Counted from the first letter of the stretch, positions 6,322 to 15,189 are shown. The stretch is 28,886 nucleotides of DNA from Equadaptatus sp045642025 (GCA_045642025.1 JAZUIB010000026.1:1-28886); one strand, 5' to 3'. Numbers and translations: made by a program. The notes: a model not told the origin generated them from the sequence alone.

Positions 6322-7209
6322 CTATTTCATCGGCAGAAGGTCAACCTTGTCAATTGTCAGGTTGGTATAGGTTGACGCGCTTGGAATTTTGCCGTCGGCA
6401 AGACGTTTGAATTCAGTAATCATATTTACATACGCAGTATGCAGTGATTCATCCTCTTCCGTTTCAGCTACCGCACGAAGCAGCGGGAAAAGTTGTTCAT
6501 ATACTGAGGGCACCGGTATAAATGCAAGTCCTTCGGGAGTAAGCTTTAGTGTGTAGATAAAGGAATAGCATTCTGTGCCTCTGGCTTTGCTGCCCGGCAG
6601 TGTCGGCGAAACATACAGCGCACAATCCGAAGGCGTACGCACCTTTGTTGGCAGTGCATCCCAGCGTGTGTAAACATAGGGTGTTGAAGAAACATATATT
6701 TTTGCAAGTCTGCCGAGAGCCCCTACCCAAAGATGGACCCCTTTTTCACCTTTGTCGTCATTGAATGAAATTCTCCAGAGCAAATCTTTAGTGCCGTCGC
6801 CGTCTGCATCCAGATAAAATTTATTATCCGCAATATATGACAAACCCTCAATCTGACCAATTTTGCGTGAAACTTTTGGTGTACGTATCCATGCAGAAAG
6901 AATTTTTCCGTCTTTATCCTGTTCATAAGCCAGCGATATGGCCGGACTGCTCACACGAAGCATGTGCGTTTTGACAGTTTCAGGGTCTTTGTCAGCTCCC
7001 GGAAGCAGTATTATAGCTATGACAACCAAAAGCATAATGCATGGAACCAGCAACATTTCAAGCCTGCTGCGATGACTTGCTCCGGCTATCTTTTTCCCCG
7101 TGCGCTGTGCATCATGGAATATCTTTGAGCGAAGTACGCTGAGATTGCGGCGTATTTTTCCGTATTTTTCAATTTTCAGTTCATCTGTTTCTTCAGGAAG
7201 CCCAGACAT
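6322..7209 (-). CDS. Single-pass membrane protein of unknown function
   Basis: A 295-residue protein not assigned to a family. A basic cytoplasmic N-terminus of about 50 residues precedes one clear membrane segment (LLVPCIMLLVVIAIILLPG, about residues 53-71). A mostly beta-looking outer domain of about 220 residues follows, containing DADGDGTKDLLW, a calcium-loop-like motif of the kind seen in FG-GAP/EF-hand segments. The start is firm: AAAGGAG lies eight bases upstream of the ATG, within the folK coding region, and the two genes overlap by 34 bases. Co-transcription with folP-folK is evident, but a role in folate metabolism is not. The outer domain may sense or bind an envelope component. 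Confidence 0.8.
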   Translation of the reverse strand: MSGLPEETDELKIEKYGKIRRNLSVLRSKIFHDAQRTGKKIAGASHRSRLEMLLVPCIMLLVVIAIILLPGADKDPETVKTHMLRVSSPAISLAYEQDKDGKILSAWIRTPKVSRKIGQIEGLSYIADNKFYLDADGDGTKDLLWRISFNDDKGEKGVHLWVGALGRLAKIYVSSTPYVYTRWDALPTKVRTPSDCALYVSPTLPGSKARGTECYSFIYTLKLTPEGLAFIPVPSVYEQLFPLLRAVAETEEDESLHTAYVNMITEFKRLADGKIPSASTYTNLTIDKVDLLPMK

Positions 7210-7673
7210 GTCATTTTCTCCTTTGGCAGTTTTTTCAGCAGTTCGTTTACTGTTTCCTTTTTAACAGGATGTATTTTGTCAGCTGCTATATCGTTCAACG
7301 GCACAAGTACAAAAGCTCTTTCATGCATGTACTCGTGCGGAATCGTAAGCCGTTCGCTGCTGATTATTTCGTCGTCGTAAAAGATAATATCTATATCAAT
7401 TGTCCGCTGTCCCCATTTGGTTTTGCGAAGTCTTCCGAGCATTGCTTCTATCTCGTTGATTTTTTCAAGCACTTCACCGGCCGTAAGTTCGCTTCTGACC
7501 GCAACGCACATATTGAGAAATTTCGGCTGTACAGTTATTCCCCACGGCTCAGTTTCATAAACAGGGCTTTCTGCAGTTATTTCAAAAATATCTGCAAGCA
7601 TTTCCATTGCCTGTGACAACATATCCATTCTGTCACCTTCATTGGAACCCAGAGAAAACCAGACGTTATGCAT
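7176..7673 (-). CDS. folK: 6-hydroxymethyl-7,8-dihydropterin pyrophosphokinase FolK
   Basis: Transfers pyrophosphate from ATP to 6-hydroxymethyl-dihydropterin, making the substrate of FolP. The 165-residue protein has the usual length and signature: SLGSNEGDR at the N-terminus, YETEPWG, QPKFLNMCVAV, then RKTKWGQRTIDIDIIFYDD (with the ATP/Mg-binding WGxRxIDxDI core) and LTIPHEYMHERAFVLVPL. The ATG overlaps the end of folP by eight bases, with GAGG nine bases ahead. No folB or folE is present nearby, so the earlier folate steps are encoded elsewhere or the pterin is obtained another way. Confidence 0.95.
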   Translation of the reverse strand: MHNVWFSLGSNEGDRMDMLSQAMEMLADIFEITAESPVYETEPWGITVQPKFLNMCVAVRSELTAGEVLEKINEIEAMLGRLRKTKWGQRTIDIDIIFYDDEIISSERLTIPHEYMHERAFVLVPLNDIAADKIHPVKKETVNELLKKLPKEKMTCLGFLKKQMN

Positions 7674-8808
7674 TTTTCAATGCCTCTGCAAAGTTTGCGG
7701 CACGTTTGTTTACAGCGACATCATGGACTCTGACATATTCAACAGCATGACTTACACAGAAAACTGTAGCCGCAAGCGTAGCTTCAAGTCTTTCCTCCGG
7801 AGCATTGTCTTCGCCGAGAAAACGTTTTCTCGAAACGGCCGCAAGAAGCGGCAGACCGAAACCTCTAAACGCTGAAATATTTTTCAGCAGATAAAGATTT
7901 TGTTCTCTATTTTTGGCGAAGCCATAACCCGGGTCAAGAATAATCTTTTCACGGTTTAGCCCGTATTTTTCGGCCGTTTCAAGCCGCTGTTCAAAAAAGT
8001 CTGCGATATCAAATAATAGATGCCCGTAATCGCACATGCTGTCCATTGTCTTTGAATTTCCGCGACTGTGCATAAGCACATACCGCGCGTCAAATTCGGC
8101 GCATATTTCCGCCATACGTTCGTCTGCCAGCCCCGAAACATCGTTTATTATGTCTGCCCCGTTTTCAAGTGCCGCTGCCGCAACGGAAACCCGCGTTGTG
8201 TCTGTTGAAATTACGATATTGGGAAGTTCTGTGCGAACTGCTCTGACAGCCTGCGTGATTTTAGCAAGTTCGATATCTTCCGCAACTCTTTCCGCGTTCG
8301 GACGCGAGGATTCTGCGCCTATGTCAATGATGTCTGCGCCTTCCGCAACAAGCTGTTTCGCGCGGTTTACAACGTCTTTTTCGTCTGTTCTGCTTGACGC
8401 GAAAAATGAATCGTCAGTGAGATTGATTATCCCCATCAGCTGTGTTTTTGCGCTGCGTTCACAGACTGCCGACAAAATTTCGTCAGCAAGTTCAGGGAAG
8501 CCCCACCATGGCATCTTTTTCAGTTTTGCCGTTACTTCCGCAAGTTGTCTGCGGCAGCCGAACAAAATCGCACGGCTCGACGGTTCGCGGCAGTCAACCG
8601 CGTGGGCGTGCACAGCTGCGTCTCCTCCAACGGAAAGCATTTCCTGTTTCAAAATATTTGCTGCTGCTGAAGGCATAAGATTGACAAGCAGACAGAGCAT
8701 CTCACGCTTGTTTTCAAAAAACGGAAGACTTGAGGGCGATGCCCCCACCTTGCTCAGTTCGCTGAAAAGTTCTGCTTTGCTGCTTATCGAGATTCTGCAC
8801 ACTCTCAT
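7666..8808 (-). CDS. folP: Dihydropteroate synthase FolP with N-terminal extension
   Basis: Joins p-aminobenzoate to dihydropterin pyrophosphate. The synthase domain spans about residues 120-380, with the marks MGIINLTDDSFF (125-136), DIGAESSRP, STDTTR, INDVSG, MHSRG, DPGYGFAKN (292-300), SRKRFLG (326-332) and RVHDV near the end. Most family members have Pro at the first D of NLTDDSF, so that change is unusual. An extra N-terminal region of about 118 residues, containing LPFFENKREMLCLLVN and ending KKMPWWGFPELADEIL, has no counterpart in E. coli FolP. Similar long forms occur in some anaerobes, as far as I recall, and the role of the extension is unknown. AAGGGAG lies eight bases before the ATG. 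This is the first gene of the operon behind the promoter at 8866-8894. Confidence 0.93.
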   Translation of the reverse strand: MRVCRISISSKAELFSELSKVGASPSSLPFFENKREMLCLLVNLMPSAAANILKQEMLSVGGDAAVHAHAVDCREPSSRAILFGCRRQLAEVTAKLKKMPWWGFPELADEILSAVCERSAKTQLMGIINLTDDSFFASSRTDEKDVVNRAKQLVAEGADIIDIGAESSRPNAERVAEDIELAKITQAVRAVRTELPNIVISTDTTRVSVAAAALENGADIINDVSGLADERMAEICAEFDARYVLMHSRGNSKTMDSMCDYGHLLFDIADFFEQRLETAEKYGLNREKIILDPGYGFAKNREQNLYLLKNISAFRGFGLPLLAAVSRKRFLGEDNAPEERLEATLAATVFCVSHAVEYVRVHDVAVNKRAANFAEALKNA

Positions 8809-8865
8809 CGGACGTACTCCCTTACGGCAGAATAATATGCGGCGTGTCGTGACGTCTCAAGATAT

Positions 8866-8894
8866 ATTATATTAAATTTGCGCAATATTGACAA
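8866..8894 (-). promoter_or_regulatory. Sigma70-type promoter of the folP operon
   Basis: On the minus strand TTGTCA (8889-8894), a 17-base spacer and a perfect TATAAT (8866-8871). The start point would be about 8859, leaving a leader of about 50 bases before folP. The -35 box is only 19 bases from the terminator of the preceding gene, so the two units are cleanly separated. Confidence 0.8.
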
Positions 8895-8913
8895 AACTTT
8901 TATGGCAGGAAAC

Positions 8914-8940
8914 AAAAAACGGCAGGATTTCTCCTGCCGT
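8914..8940 (-). terminator. Intrinsic terminator of the exported-protein gene
   Basis: A perfect stem ACGGCAGG / CCTGCCGT (8919-8926 with 8933-8940) with a six-base loop, followed on the minus strand by TTTTTTG. It lies 15 bases past the stop codon at 8955. Confidence 0.9.
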
Positions 8941-8954
8941 GTCGCCTGACCTGT

Positions 8955-9686
8955 TTAATCGTGTTTTCCGCCGCGGCCGCCGTTGTCTTCGATGATTTCA
9001 TAAAGCAGACCTCTGTCTCTATCCCAGCCGTATTCGCCGTAACTCGTCAGCCTGCCGAAATTGTCAAGATAGATAAGGCAGAGATTTTCGGCATTGTTGT
9101 GTGTCATTTTACCTTCATACTTCGGGCAGAACGGCAGTTTGCCGCGAAGTTTTTTGACTGACCAGTCGCCAGAAAGTCCAGTTTTAGACTTTATATTTTC
9201 TATAATTGCCTTAACCTCTGCCGGTGTTTCCTCAACAAACATTACCTTGCCGTATGCAGAACTGCCGAACTGTTCAAGCAAAAGAGCTGCGCCCCATATT
9301 GTACGTTCATTTGACGAAAGTTCCTGAACTGCAGCAAACAGTGCATCTATTGCCATAAACTGCCGCGGTTTGAGAAAATCCGTACCCGTAAGGTCACCAA
9401 CTTCTTCCCAGCGTCCAGGATTTCCGTCAGGAAACATTGTATTTACAAGCGTCATTGCCGCAATTGTTCTCTGCTCGCCTCTGGCTGTCGAAAGCTGCTG
9501 CCAAAGCTTATATTCATCTTTAGGGTTTGCTTTGAGGTTTGCGTAAGTTTTCAGAACTTTTGCCCCGTCTTCGCGTATTCTTATGCTGTTATTAACTGCT
9601 GTAAGTGTCTTGTCCCAACTGCTATCCGCAAAAGCAGCAGCGGAAAAAACAAGTGTTAATATAACTGCTGTGATAATTTTTTTCAT
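8955..9686 (-). CDS. Exported protein of unknown function
   Basis: A 243-residue protein with a clear signal peptide (MKKIITAVILTLVFSAAAFA, cleavage probably before DSSWD). The mature part is largely helical in look up to about residue 175. It then has a more polar segment with LPFCPKYEGKMTHNN, a domain rich in Gly and aromatic residues (FGRLTSYGEYGWDRDRGLLYE) and a Gly/His tail. There is no lipobox. I do not recognise a family. An AAGGAGG site lies 13 bases from the ATG, longer than usual. A strong terminator ends it. It probably acts in the periplasm; its neighbour at 9786 is another exported protein but shares no visible homology. Confidence 0.8.
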   Translation of the reverse strand: MKKIITAVILTLVFSAAAFADSSWDKTLTAVNNSIRIREDGAKVLKTYANLKANPKDEYKLWQQLSTARGEQRTIAAMTLVNTMFPDGNPGRWEEVGDLTGTDFLKPRQFMAIDALFAAVQELSSNERTIWGAALLLEQFGSSAYGKVMFVEETPAEVKAIIENIKSKTGLSGDWSVKKLRGKLPFCPKYEGKMTHNNAENLCLIYLDNFGRLTSYGEYGWDRDRGLLYEIIEDNGGRGGKHD

Positions 9687-9785
9687 GTTCGCTCATACGC
9701 CTCCTTAATGATACTGTCATACAAGAATTAGTATAATGCAATGCCGGCAGATTTCATAAGTATTTTTACGGAATAAAAGCTGATT

Positions 9786-10403
9786 TTATTTGCCTAGTAC
9801 GGTGATTTCTCTTTCCCAGTTTCCGCCTTGCCATTCCTTATAAGCTGCTTTTTCTGGGATAAATTTCCAGAGTCTTGCTGTTCCGCCGGGTTTCCCCAAA
9901 ATATTAAGCTTAAAATCTTTGCCTGTCGGGAACGGTATAACCCAGGCATGTGTTCCCTTGTATATCTTTTCTTTTGTTACAGGGGCTGATTCGCAGCCGC
10001 TGAAAGAAAGGAGAACAGCGCCGTACACTTTGTAGCCTCTTACAAAAGCGGCAAGTGCTTTGGCCTGTTTCTCAATCGTGTCATAGTTTCCGAGACATTT
10101 GTCACAGAAATTAACCATACCGAGTCTAATGTCTCCGGCATAAAGTTCTGCTGATTTTGCCCCAAGAGCCTGCAGAATATTACTGTCAGGTTGTGACTTA
10201 TAACCGACAACAGTTGCATTAAGCGTATTCTGGATTTCAGGCTTGCCGTTTGAAAGTTGCTGGCAGATTTTTGTATATATATCTGCCGGAGCTTCCTGAA
10301 CAGCAGGAACTTCCTGTGCGGCCGAAACGCCTGCTGTTTCCGCTGCATAGGCTGCAGGCGTCAGCGCCAAGACAATAATGAGAATAAATACAAATTTTTT
10401 CAT
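9786..10403 (-). CDS. Exported protein of unknown function
   Basis: A 205-residue protein with a signal peptide (MKKFVFILIIVLALTPAAYA, then AETAG). A short Ala/Val/Pro-rich linker follows, then a compact domain with four cysteines: one in KICQQ, a CDKC pair (about residue 100), and one in SGCES. The C-terminal part has WVIPFPTGKDFKLNILGKPG, which looks beta-stranded. Paired cysteines suggest disulfides or metal binding in the periplasm. AGAGGTG lies seven bases before the ATG. No family is recognised. It sits between the TPR-like gene and another exported protein, without an obvious terminator on either side. Confidence 0.78.
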   Translation of the reverse strand: MKKFVFILIIVLALTPAAYAAETAGVSAAQEVPAVQEAPADIYTKICQQLSNGKPEIQNTLNATVVGYKSQPDSNILQALGAKSAELYAGDIRLGMVNFCDKCLGNYDTIEKQAKALAAFVRGYKVYGAVLLSFSGCESAPVTKEKIYKGTHAWVIPFPTGKDFKLNILGKPGGTARLWKFIPEKAAYKEWQGGNWEREITVLGK

Positions 10404-10468
10404 ACATATACACCTCTTCAGTAATTTCTTTATTAAGTAAGGACAAAGTCCCTGTTTACCGGCAAAAA

Positions 10469-11443
10469 TTATTCTTCGGCTTTTGCGGACATTTTTTCCG
10501 TAAGCTGCCCCGCTTCACCCAACGCATAAGAGTCAATTTCCTCAAGCTGCGTTTCATCACTCTGAAGCGCCTTTATTCTCTGCTTTGCCTCGCACACATC
10601 GTCAAGCATCCCGAGTGATTCATAACATTCTTCAAGTGCTTTGATTTCTTTTGCGTCTTCAAGCCGCTCCGTCAGATAGCAGAACAAATATGTGGGAACA
10701 GTCAGTGTTGTAATCCTGCGATTGTTTGCACACCACGGAACCGCAAGATAGTTGGCATACAGAGCGGTAAGTTCTTCGTCTTCTTCAATGTCGTCACCCT
10801 CAGGCATTTCCCATATTCCCAGCAGAAGCGTAGGAACATCAGGTGCCAAAGACATGGCATAAATCATCGCGTCTCGGATTTCTCCTGCATCAGCACCTGT
10901 TTCAATCATTGAAATAACACGGGCATGTTCACCCATAACTGAAGGTTCTTCCTCGCTTTCAAGCATGCTGAAAATATCGTTATACATCTGAAGGTCAATC
11001 ATGCAGCGATACATCAGATCACGCGCAGGGAAAACTTCCTCATTTTTGTCTATGGCAAGCAATTCTCTGCCGAGCGCAAGCGCCTGCTCCTCCCTGTCAA
11101 GATCAGGATTTTCCTCGTCCTGCCAGGCAAGCGAAAGGTAGCTCTGCGCAAGATTGAGCAGCATTGCCCCGTACACCTGCGCATCTCTGTCGGAAGACAC
11201 AGATGGTAGCGTGTCCATTGCCTGAATATGCGCACGCTGATCTTCAAGCGCATCTTCAAGCATAGCAATATTGTCCATGGCTTCATCTATATCCAACGCT
11301 TTCCAAAGCGCCAGTTTTCCACAGGCATTTTTAGGGTCAAGCTCAAGGATTTTTTCGGCAGTCTCCTTCAGTTCATCCTCCGTATCAGCCTCATCAAGGC
11401 TGCGGTAAAGTTCCTCAAGCTGGATGACCTCATCTTTGGTCAT
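10469..11443 (-). CDS. TPR-like helical repeat protein, cytoplasmic
   Basis: A 324-residue acidic, helix-rich protein without a signal peptide or membrane segment. The N-terminal part (TAEKILELDPKNACGKLALWKAL) resembles a tetratricopeptide repeat, and later stretches (AQSYLSLAWQDEENPDLDREEQALALGRELLAIDKNEE) fit further degenerate repeats. Such proteins usually act as assembly or interaction platforms; no enzymatic motif is seen. The ATG at 11443 is chosen over one six codons earlier because GGAGGTG lies five bases before it. A possible promoter is at 11473-11478. Expression is probably independent of the GH18 gene upstream. Confidence 0.8.
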   Translation of the reverse strand: MTKDEVIQLEELYRSLDEADTEDELKETAEKILELDPKNACGKLALWKALDIDEAMDNIAMLEDALEDQRAHIQAMDTLPSVSSDRDAQVYGAMLLNLAQSYLSLAWQDEENPDLDREEQALALGRELLAIDKNEEVFPARDLMYRCMIDLQMYNDIFSMLESEEEPSVMGEHARVISMIETGADAGEIRDAMIYAMSLAPDVPTLLLGIWEMPEGDDIEEDEELTALYANYLAVPWCANNRRITTLTVPTYLFCYLTERLEDAKEIKALEECYESLGMLDDVCEAKQRIKALQSDETQLEEIDSYALGEAGQLTEKMSAKAEE

Positions 11444-11472
11444 AACAGCACCTCCGTTCATTTAACCATGCT

Positions 11473-11478
11473 ATTATA
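11473..11478 (-). promoter_or_regulatory. Possible -10 box of the TPR-like gene
   Basis: A perfect TATAAT on the minus strand, 30 bases before the chosen ATG. No good -35 hexamer is visible at 16-18 bases upstream, so an activator or another sigma factor may be needed, or the match is chance. Confidence 0.4.
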
Positions 11479-11539
11479 CTCCAAACATAAGGGTTGGAAT
11501 ATTTCTTATTTAAAACTTTTATCAAAATTGCTATACTTG

Positions 11540-12967
11540 CTATTTGTCGTGAAGCGACTCATGAAGCGCTTGCCATGCATACGGCTGCTCCTGTCCTTTG
11601 CGCCAGCAGGCTGCTCCGACAAGGTTGTATTCTTTAATCAGGTCAGCTCTTGCGGTAAGCAATTTTCTGTTTTCAACCCAAACCTTGATTGTTTGTTCGT
11701 TTTCTTTAAATTCGTAATAATCCTGTTTTTTGTCCGCAAGCCATACCGGAGTAAGATTGTGTTTTCGTATGAGTTCGTCAGACAGCTTCATGTTCAGAGT
11801 ATATCCCTTAACCGTTTCTTTTCCTCCCGCACTCGGTGTGCATACCCAGCGGCGCATATAAAACGGGATGCCAAGCACCAACTTTTCTGCCGGAACCTCC
11901 TGGAGCGTCTTAACGACAGCAGCTCTTGTCCACTTCATGTCGGCGACTGAACCTGCGACAGGACAGCTGCTCCAATGCTGGTCATACGCCATCAGCATAA
12001 CGTAATCAACTATGGAACCGAGTGCTTTTCTGTCATGGCTTTTTGAGAGATCGGTATTTGCCGGTTTATGCACGTCAACTGAGACAACAAGACCGGCTTC
12101 TTTCAGGTACGGCGCCGCTTCGCGGAGCAGCTGTGTGAATGCGTCCCTGTCCGCAACATCAATCTTCTCAAAATCAAAGTTGAAACCGTCAAGCCCGTAA
12201 AGTTTTGAAAACGCAAGCAACTGTGCAGTAAACAGCTTTCTTGCCTGCGCACTGCGCAAAAAAGCCTTTGTCAGCGGTCTTGTCAGCGGTCTGTTAAAGC
12301 TGTTTGACACCAGCGCCCATACCTTCATTCCTCTTTTGTGCGCTTCAGCAGTATAAGCCGGAGACGTTATGTTTGAAACAAATCCGTCTGCGCTTTCAAG
12401 GTTGAACCATGTCGGAGAGATGACGTCAAGCCCGTTAATTACAGGCTCTGACGCAAGCTCTGGACTGTACGACTTGACGTATTCCCACGCCATAATTACA
12501 GGCTTTTTGAGTTCCGTATCGTTTTTTGCCGGAAATGCCGCGAATTCTTTCGGAAGCACGCGCACATAAGGCAGACCGTTCGCTTTTTCGACAAAACATC
12601 CGGTTAGCTTCTCAAGTCCGGAAATGTTGATATATTTCACTTTCTGAACGTCTGCGGCACGGAAAGCAAGTCTGAGAACATCGCCGGTAAGTTGTTTTAG
12701 AGCAGGGATTCCAAAAATTTCGTCAGGATTTTTCACCTGAATTGTCAAACATTTCCCGTCAAGTACCGTCGCAAGTGCTATTCCTGCCTTGCGCAGAGCG
12801 TCAGCCTCAATCCACAGGTCGCCCGATTTGCTGAATGCCGTTGTGTTTATCCTGTTGCAGTCAGCCGTAATAATATATGTTCCAAACAACTTCTCGTCTT
12901 TCGCAAAGCAGCACGATGCTGAAAAAATTACAAAAAACATGGCAATTAAAAAAATAAATTTCTTCAT
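11540..12967 (-). CDS. Exported GH18-family glycoside hydrolase (YaaH/SleL-like)
   Basis: A 475-residue protein with a signal peptide (MKKFIFLIAMFFVIFSASCC region). The two cysteines leave a non-canonical lipoprotein site possible. Residues of about 25-140 look like a copper-amine-oxidase-N-type stalk domain. From about 155 the GH18 barrel follows: ISPTWFNL, GMKVWALVSNSF, then LDGFNFDFE (258-267), where Glu267 is the predicted acid/base, LSVDV-like SVDVHKP, VDYVMLMAYDQHW and LVLGIPFYMRRW. The DGFNFDFE form and these flanks match the branch that cuts N-acetylglucosaminyl bonds in peptidoglycan (spore-cortex enzymes YaaH/SleL and relatives). No LysM domain is present. It probably remodels the cell wall in the periplasm. 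AAGGAAGG lies eight bases before the ATG. Confidence 0.88.
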   Translation of the reverse strand: MKKFIFLIAMFFVIFSASCCFAKDEKLFGTYIITADCNRINTTAFSKSGDLWIEADALRKAGIALATVLDGKCLTIQVKNPDEIFGIPALKQLTGDVLRLAFRAADVQKVKYINISGLEKLTGCFVEKANGLPYVRVLPKEFAAFPAKNDTELKKPVIMAWEYVKSYSPELASEPVINGLDVISPTWFNLESADGFVSNITSPAYTAEAHKRGMKVWALVSNSFNRPLTRPLTKAFLRSAQARKLFTAQLLAFSKLYGLDGFNFDFEKIDVADRDAFTQLLREAAPYLKEAGLVVSVDVHKPANTDLSKSHDRKALGSIVDYVMLMAYDQHWSSCPVAGSVADMKWTRAAVVKTLQEVPAEKLVLGIPFYMRRWVCTPSAGGKETVKGYTLNMKLSDELIRKHNLTPVWLADKKQDYYEFKENEQTIKVWVENRKLLTARADLIKEYNLVGAACWRKGQEQPYAWQALHESLHDK

Positions 12968-13099
12968 GCTTTTGACCTTCCTTTTCGTCGATTGTGAAAA
13001 TTACCAATTGTGGTGTCTGAACAAGTTTAGACTTTTGAAATAAAAACGTAAAGCAAAAACTTTATTAACTGCATGGACCCCTCTCTTTTTCCTTTTATC

Positions 13100-13129
13100 G
13101 AAGGCTTGCGAAACAAGATATCATCGATT
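13100..13129. repeat. Second copy of the dispersed intergenic repeat core
   Basis: GAAGGCTTGCGAAACAAGAT and the ten bases that follow match 4248-4277 at 22 of 30 positions, sharing CTTGC, CAAG and TCATCGAT. It lies in the 193-base gap between the DUF2207 gene and the GH18 gene. The adjoining 13130-13156 is AT-rich with TTGATAATGCATAATTGATA-like near-palindromic sequence. Confidence 0.45.
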
Positions 13130-13160
13130 GGTCATTGATAATGCATAATTGATATTGTCT

Positions 13161-15062
13161 TTACCAGCCGCTTCCGCCGCCGCCTCCTCCGCCTCCTCCG
13201 GAGAAACCACCTCCGCCTAAGCCTGAACTCCAGTTTCCGCCGAAAACATCACTGCCCACGCTGTTTTCAGCAACGGGTGCGGCGGCTGAACGAACACGGT
13301 TGCCAAAAGTACCTGTAAAATCCATTGGGAACCACACTGTTCCTCCCGTGCACCATTGCGGTTTGTACTGTACACCCTCCAACACTTTGCTAAAACGGTC
13401 AGCCCAAGTTTTCGCGACTCCAAGCGCAAGAGCGTACGGAAGCAGCTCTTCAAAAAGCTGCGGCGTTTCTTCCGGCGGATTAAGCATTTCATGCCGCTCC
13501 TTTTCTGCGGCAGTCATATACATTTTAAGCCCTTCAGCTTGAGCGTAAAGCTCTGCTCCTCGCTCAGTTCTTGCCGCCATAAGCGGGCGGAATATCGAAA
13601 TTACTGTCATAGAGGCACAGAAAATCAGGTAAGGCAGTGGATTGTTGCCCAGTGAAGTCAGCAAAGATGTGCCGATAAATGCAAAAATCAGTTGTAAAAC
13701 AACGCGGCGCACAAACATTCCAATGCCAAAGCGACCAAGCCTGCGCTCCTTCTGCATTGCGACAGCATACATAATCACACCGCCGAAACCGCACGCAAAC
13801 ATATCGAACGGAAAAACTTCGTCGCTTCTGAAATAGAGCAGCGCAACTCCGGCTGCGTAAACCAGCGCGGCAACTGAAAACGGCGCGGAATTATAACCAT
13901 AAAGCTTTCCCATTACTGCTCTACACGCAGCTTTAACCTGTATCTCTGCAGCATAGAGAGTTTCGTGCTGCTCCTTCGACAAATCAAGTACATCATCTGC
14001 CTCAAAAAGCTTGCCAAGCAGCACCACTTCATCAGACGTCAGATTTTTCGGCATTTTATCTGTTTTGTGCAGCACATAACTAACAGGAGCCTTTAACAGG
14101 AATTTTCGTTCTCCGCCTGTTTGTTCAATCGTCAGCGCACCTTTAACGGCAAGATTGACGATGTTTGCCGAAAGCAGTGTTTTGTCGTCAAATGCCAGAT
14201 TTTCCGCATATTTCAAGGCAGCAGGCGAAATACCGTCGGGCGCATGAAAAAGTGGTATAACAGTTTTTACAGGATCTCTTCCGAAACATCTCCAGGCATA
14301 CAGCAGCCACACAAAAATCGTTATAAACACAAATATCCCGACTGCGGTATGAGTTTTAGAGTCGTCAAGCCGCGGCAGCGGAGGCTGTGTGACAACTCCC
14401 TTGCGCCATCCGAAAGCAACCGTCAGTCCCTCTCCTTTGCGCAAAGGGCGCGTCGTGCGGACAGTGCCGTCACCGGCAAGTTCTGCTGCGCTTTTATCGC
14501 CCTTTTCGCCATAGCTGCCGACGTACCATTCGACGGCGGTAAAATCTTCGCCAAAACTTTTTTCAGGCAGCTGAATGGCACACGACGCGCGGTCAATCGG
14601 AAAATTCCACTCATTTCCTGTGACATTCCAGTAAAGCTCGTCATGGTCATCAAAAAAACCAATTTCGCCCTTCGCTGTATAAAACAGCGTGAAAGTATGC
14701 ACGCCACGCGGTATTACGATATCAGCGCTGCCTATACGGATATTACATTCCCGTGAAGAATAATCTGTGCTGAACGGAACAGGACTACCGTCCAAAAGCG
14801 CGTTTTGCATTTCAAAACCAATCTGTCGTCTGCGCCCCTCCGAGTCCTCGCGCACTGTCGGGAAATTGCGGATAATACCGTGCGTTATACTGTTGTGTTC
14901 AACGTTTATCTTTATGTTTTCCTTAACAAAAATATCGCTGTTTTTCTGAACAGAAACTAACTGGCTGTAATCCAGTATATGCTCTGATGCAAAACAGCCG
15001 CATGTAGCGGATAATATCAAAAACAAAACTGAAAAAACAATAACTTTTTTCTTCATACTCAT
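13161..15062 (-). CDS. DUF2207-type membrane protein with poly-glycine tail
   Basis: A 633-residue protein fitting the DUF2207 (predicted membrane protein) family. A signal peptide (MSMKKKVIVFSVLFLILSAT) leads an outer beta domain of about 200 residues. A membrane helix (AVGIFVFITIFVWLLYAW) and a cytoplasmic domain beginning FHAPDGISPAALKYAENL follow. Three or four more hydrophobic segments come next, then a cytoplasmic helical part (AEGLKMYMTAAEKERHEML, a conserved block in this family). The C-terminus is nearly pure Gly/Ser (FSGGGGGGGGGSGW), as is typical of the family. The molecular role is unknown. The start at 15062 (ATG, GGAG five bases upstream) is preferred to an in-frame start at 15110 and lies six bases ahead of an alternative ATG. 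It is divergent from the RpiR-type gene. Confidence 0.85.
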   Translation of the reverse strand: MSMKKKVIVFSVLFLILSATCGCFASEHILDYSQLVSVQKNSDIFVKENIKINVEHNSITHGIIRNFPTVREDSEGRRRQIGFEMQNALLDGSPVPFSTDYSSRECNIRIGSADIVIPRGVHTFTLFYTAKGEIGFFDDHDELYWNVTGNEWNFPIDRASCAIQLPEKSFGEDFTAVEWYVGSYGEKGDKSAAELAGDGTVRTTRPLRKGEGLTVAFGWRKGVVTQPPLPRLDDSKTHTAVGIFVFITIFVWLLYAWRCFGRDPVKTVIPLFHAPDGISPAALKYAENLAFDDKTLLSANIVNLAVKGALTIEQTGGERKFLLKAPVSYVLHKTDKMPKNLTSDEVVLLGKLFEADDVLDLSKEQHETLYAAEIQVKAACRAVMGKLYGYNSAPFSVAALVYAAGVALLYFRSDEVFPFDMFACGFGGVIMYAVAMQKERRLGRFGIGMFVRRVVLQLIFAFIGTSLLTSLGNNPLPYLIFCASMTVISIFRPLMAARTERGAELYAQAEGLKMYMTAAEKERHEMLNPPEETPQLFEELLPYALALGVAKTWADRFSKVLEGVQYKPQWCTGGTVWFPMDFTGTFGNRVRSAAAPVAENSVGSDVFGGNWSSGLGGGGFSGGGGGGGGGSGW

Positions 15063-15189
15063 ACTTTCTCCAAACAAACGGCCAACTGCTGCATGTATAA
15101 TAGAAATCAACTGTTATTATTATACCTTCGCACACACAAAAATACCTGTAAAATTTTAAACACAACTTTATTTTTCCAAAAAAAAACAG

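Noticed and set aside
8036..8875. Long open frame on the plus strand opposite folP
   Set aside because: It is the mirror of a clear dihydropteroate synthase. The translation is Ser/Ala-rich low-complexity without family motifs, and no ribosome site or promoter supports it.
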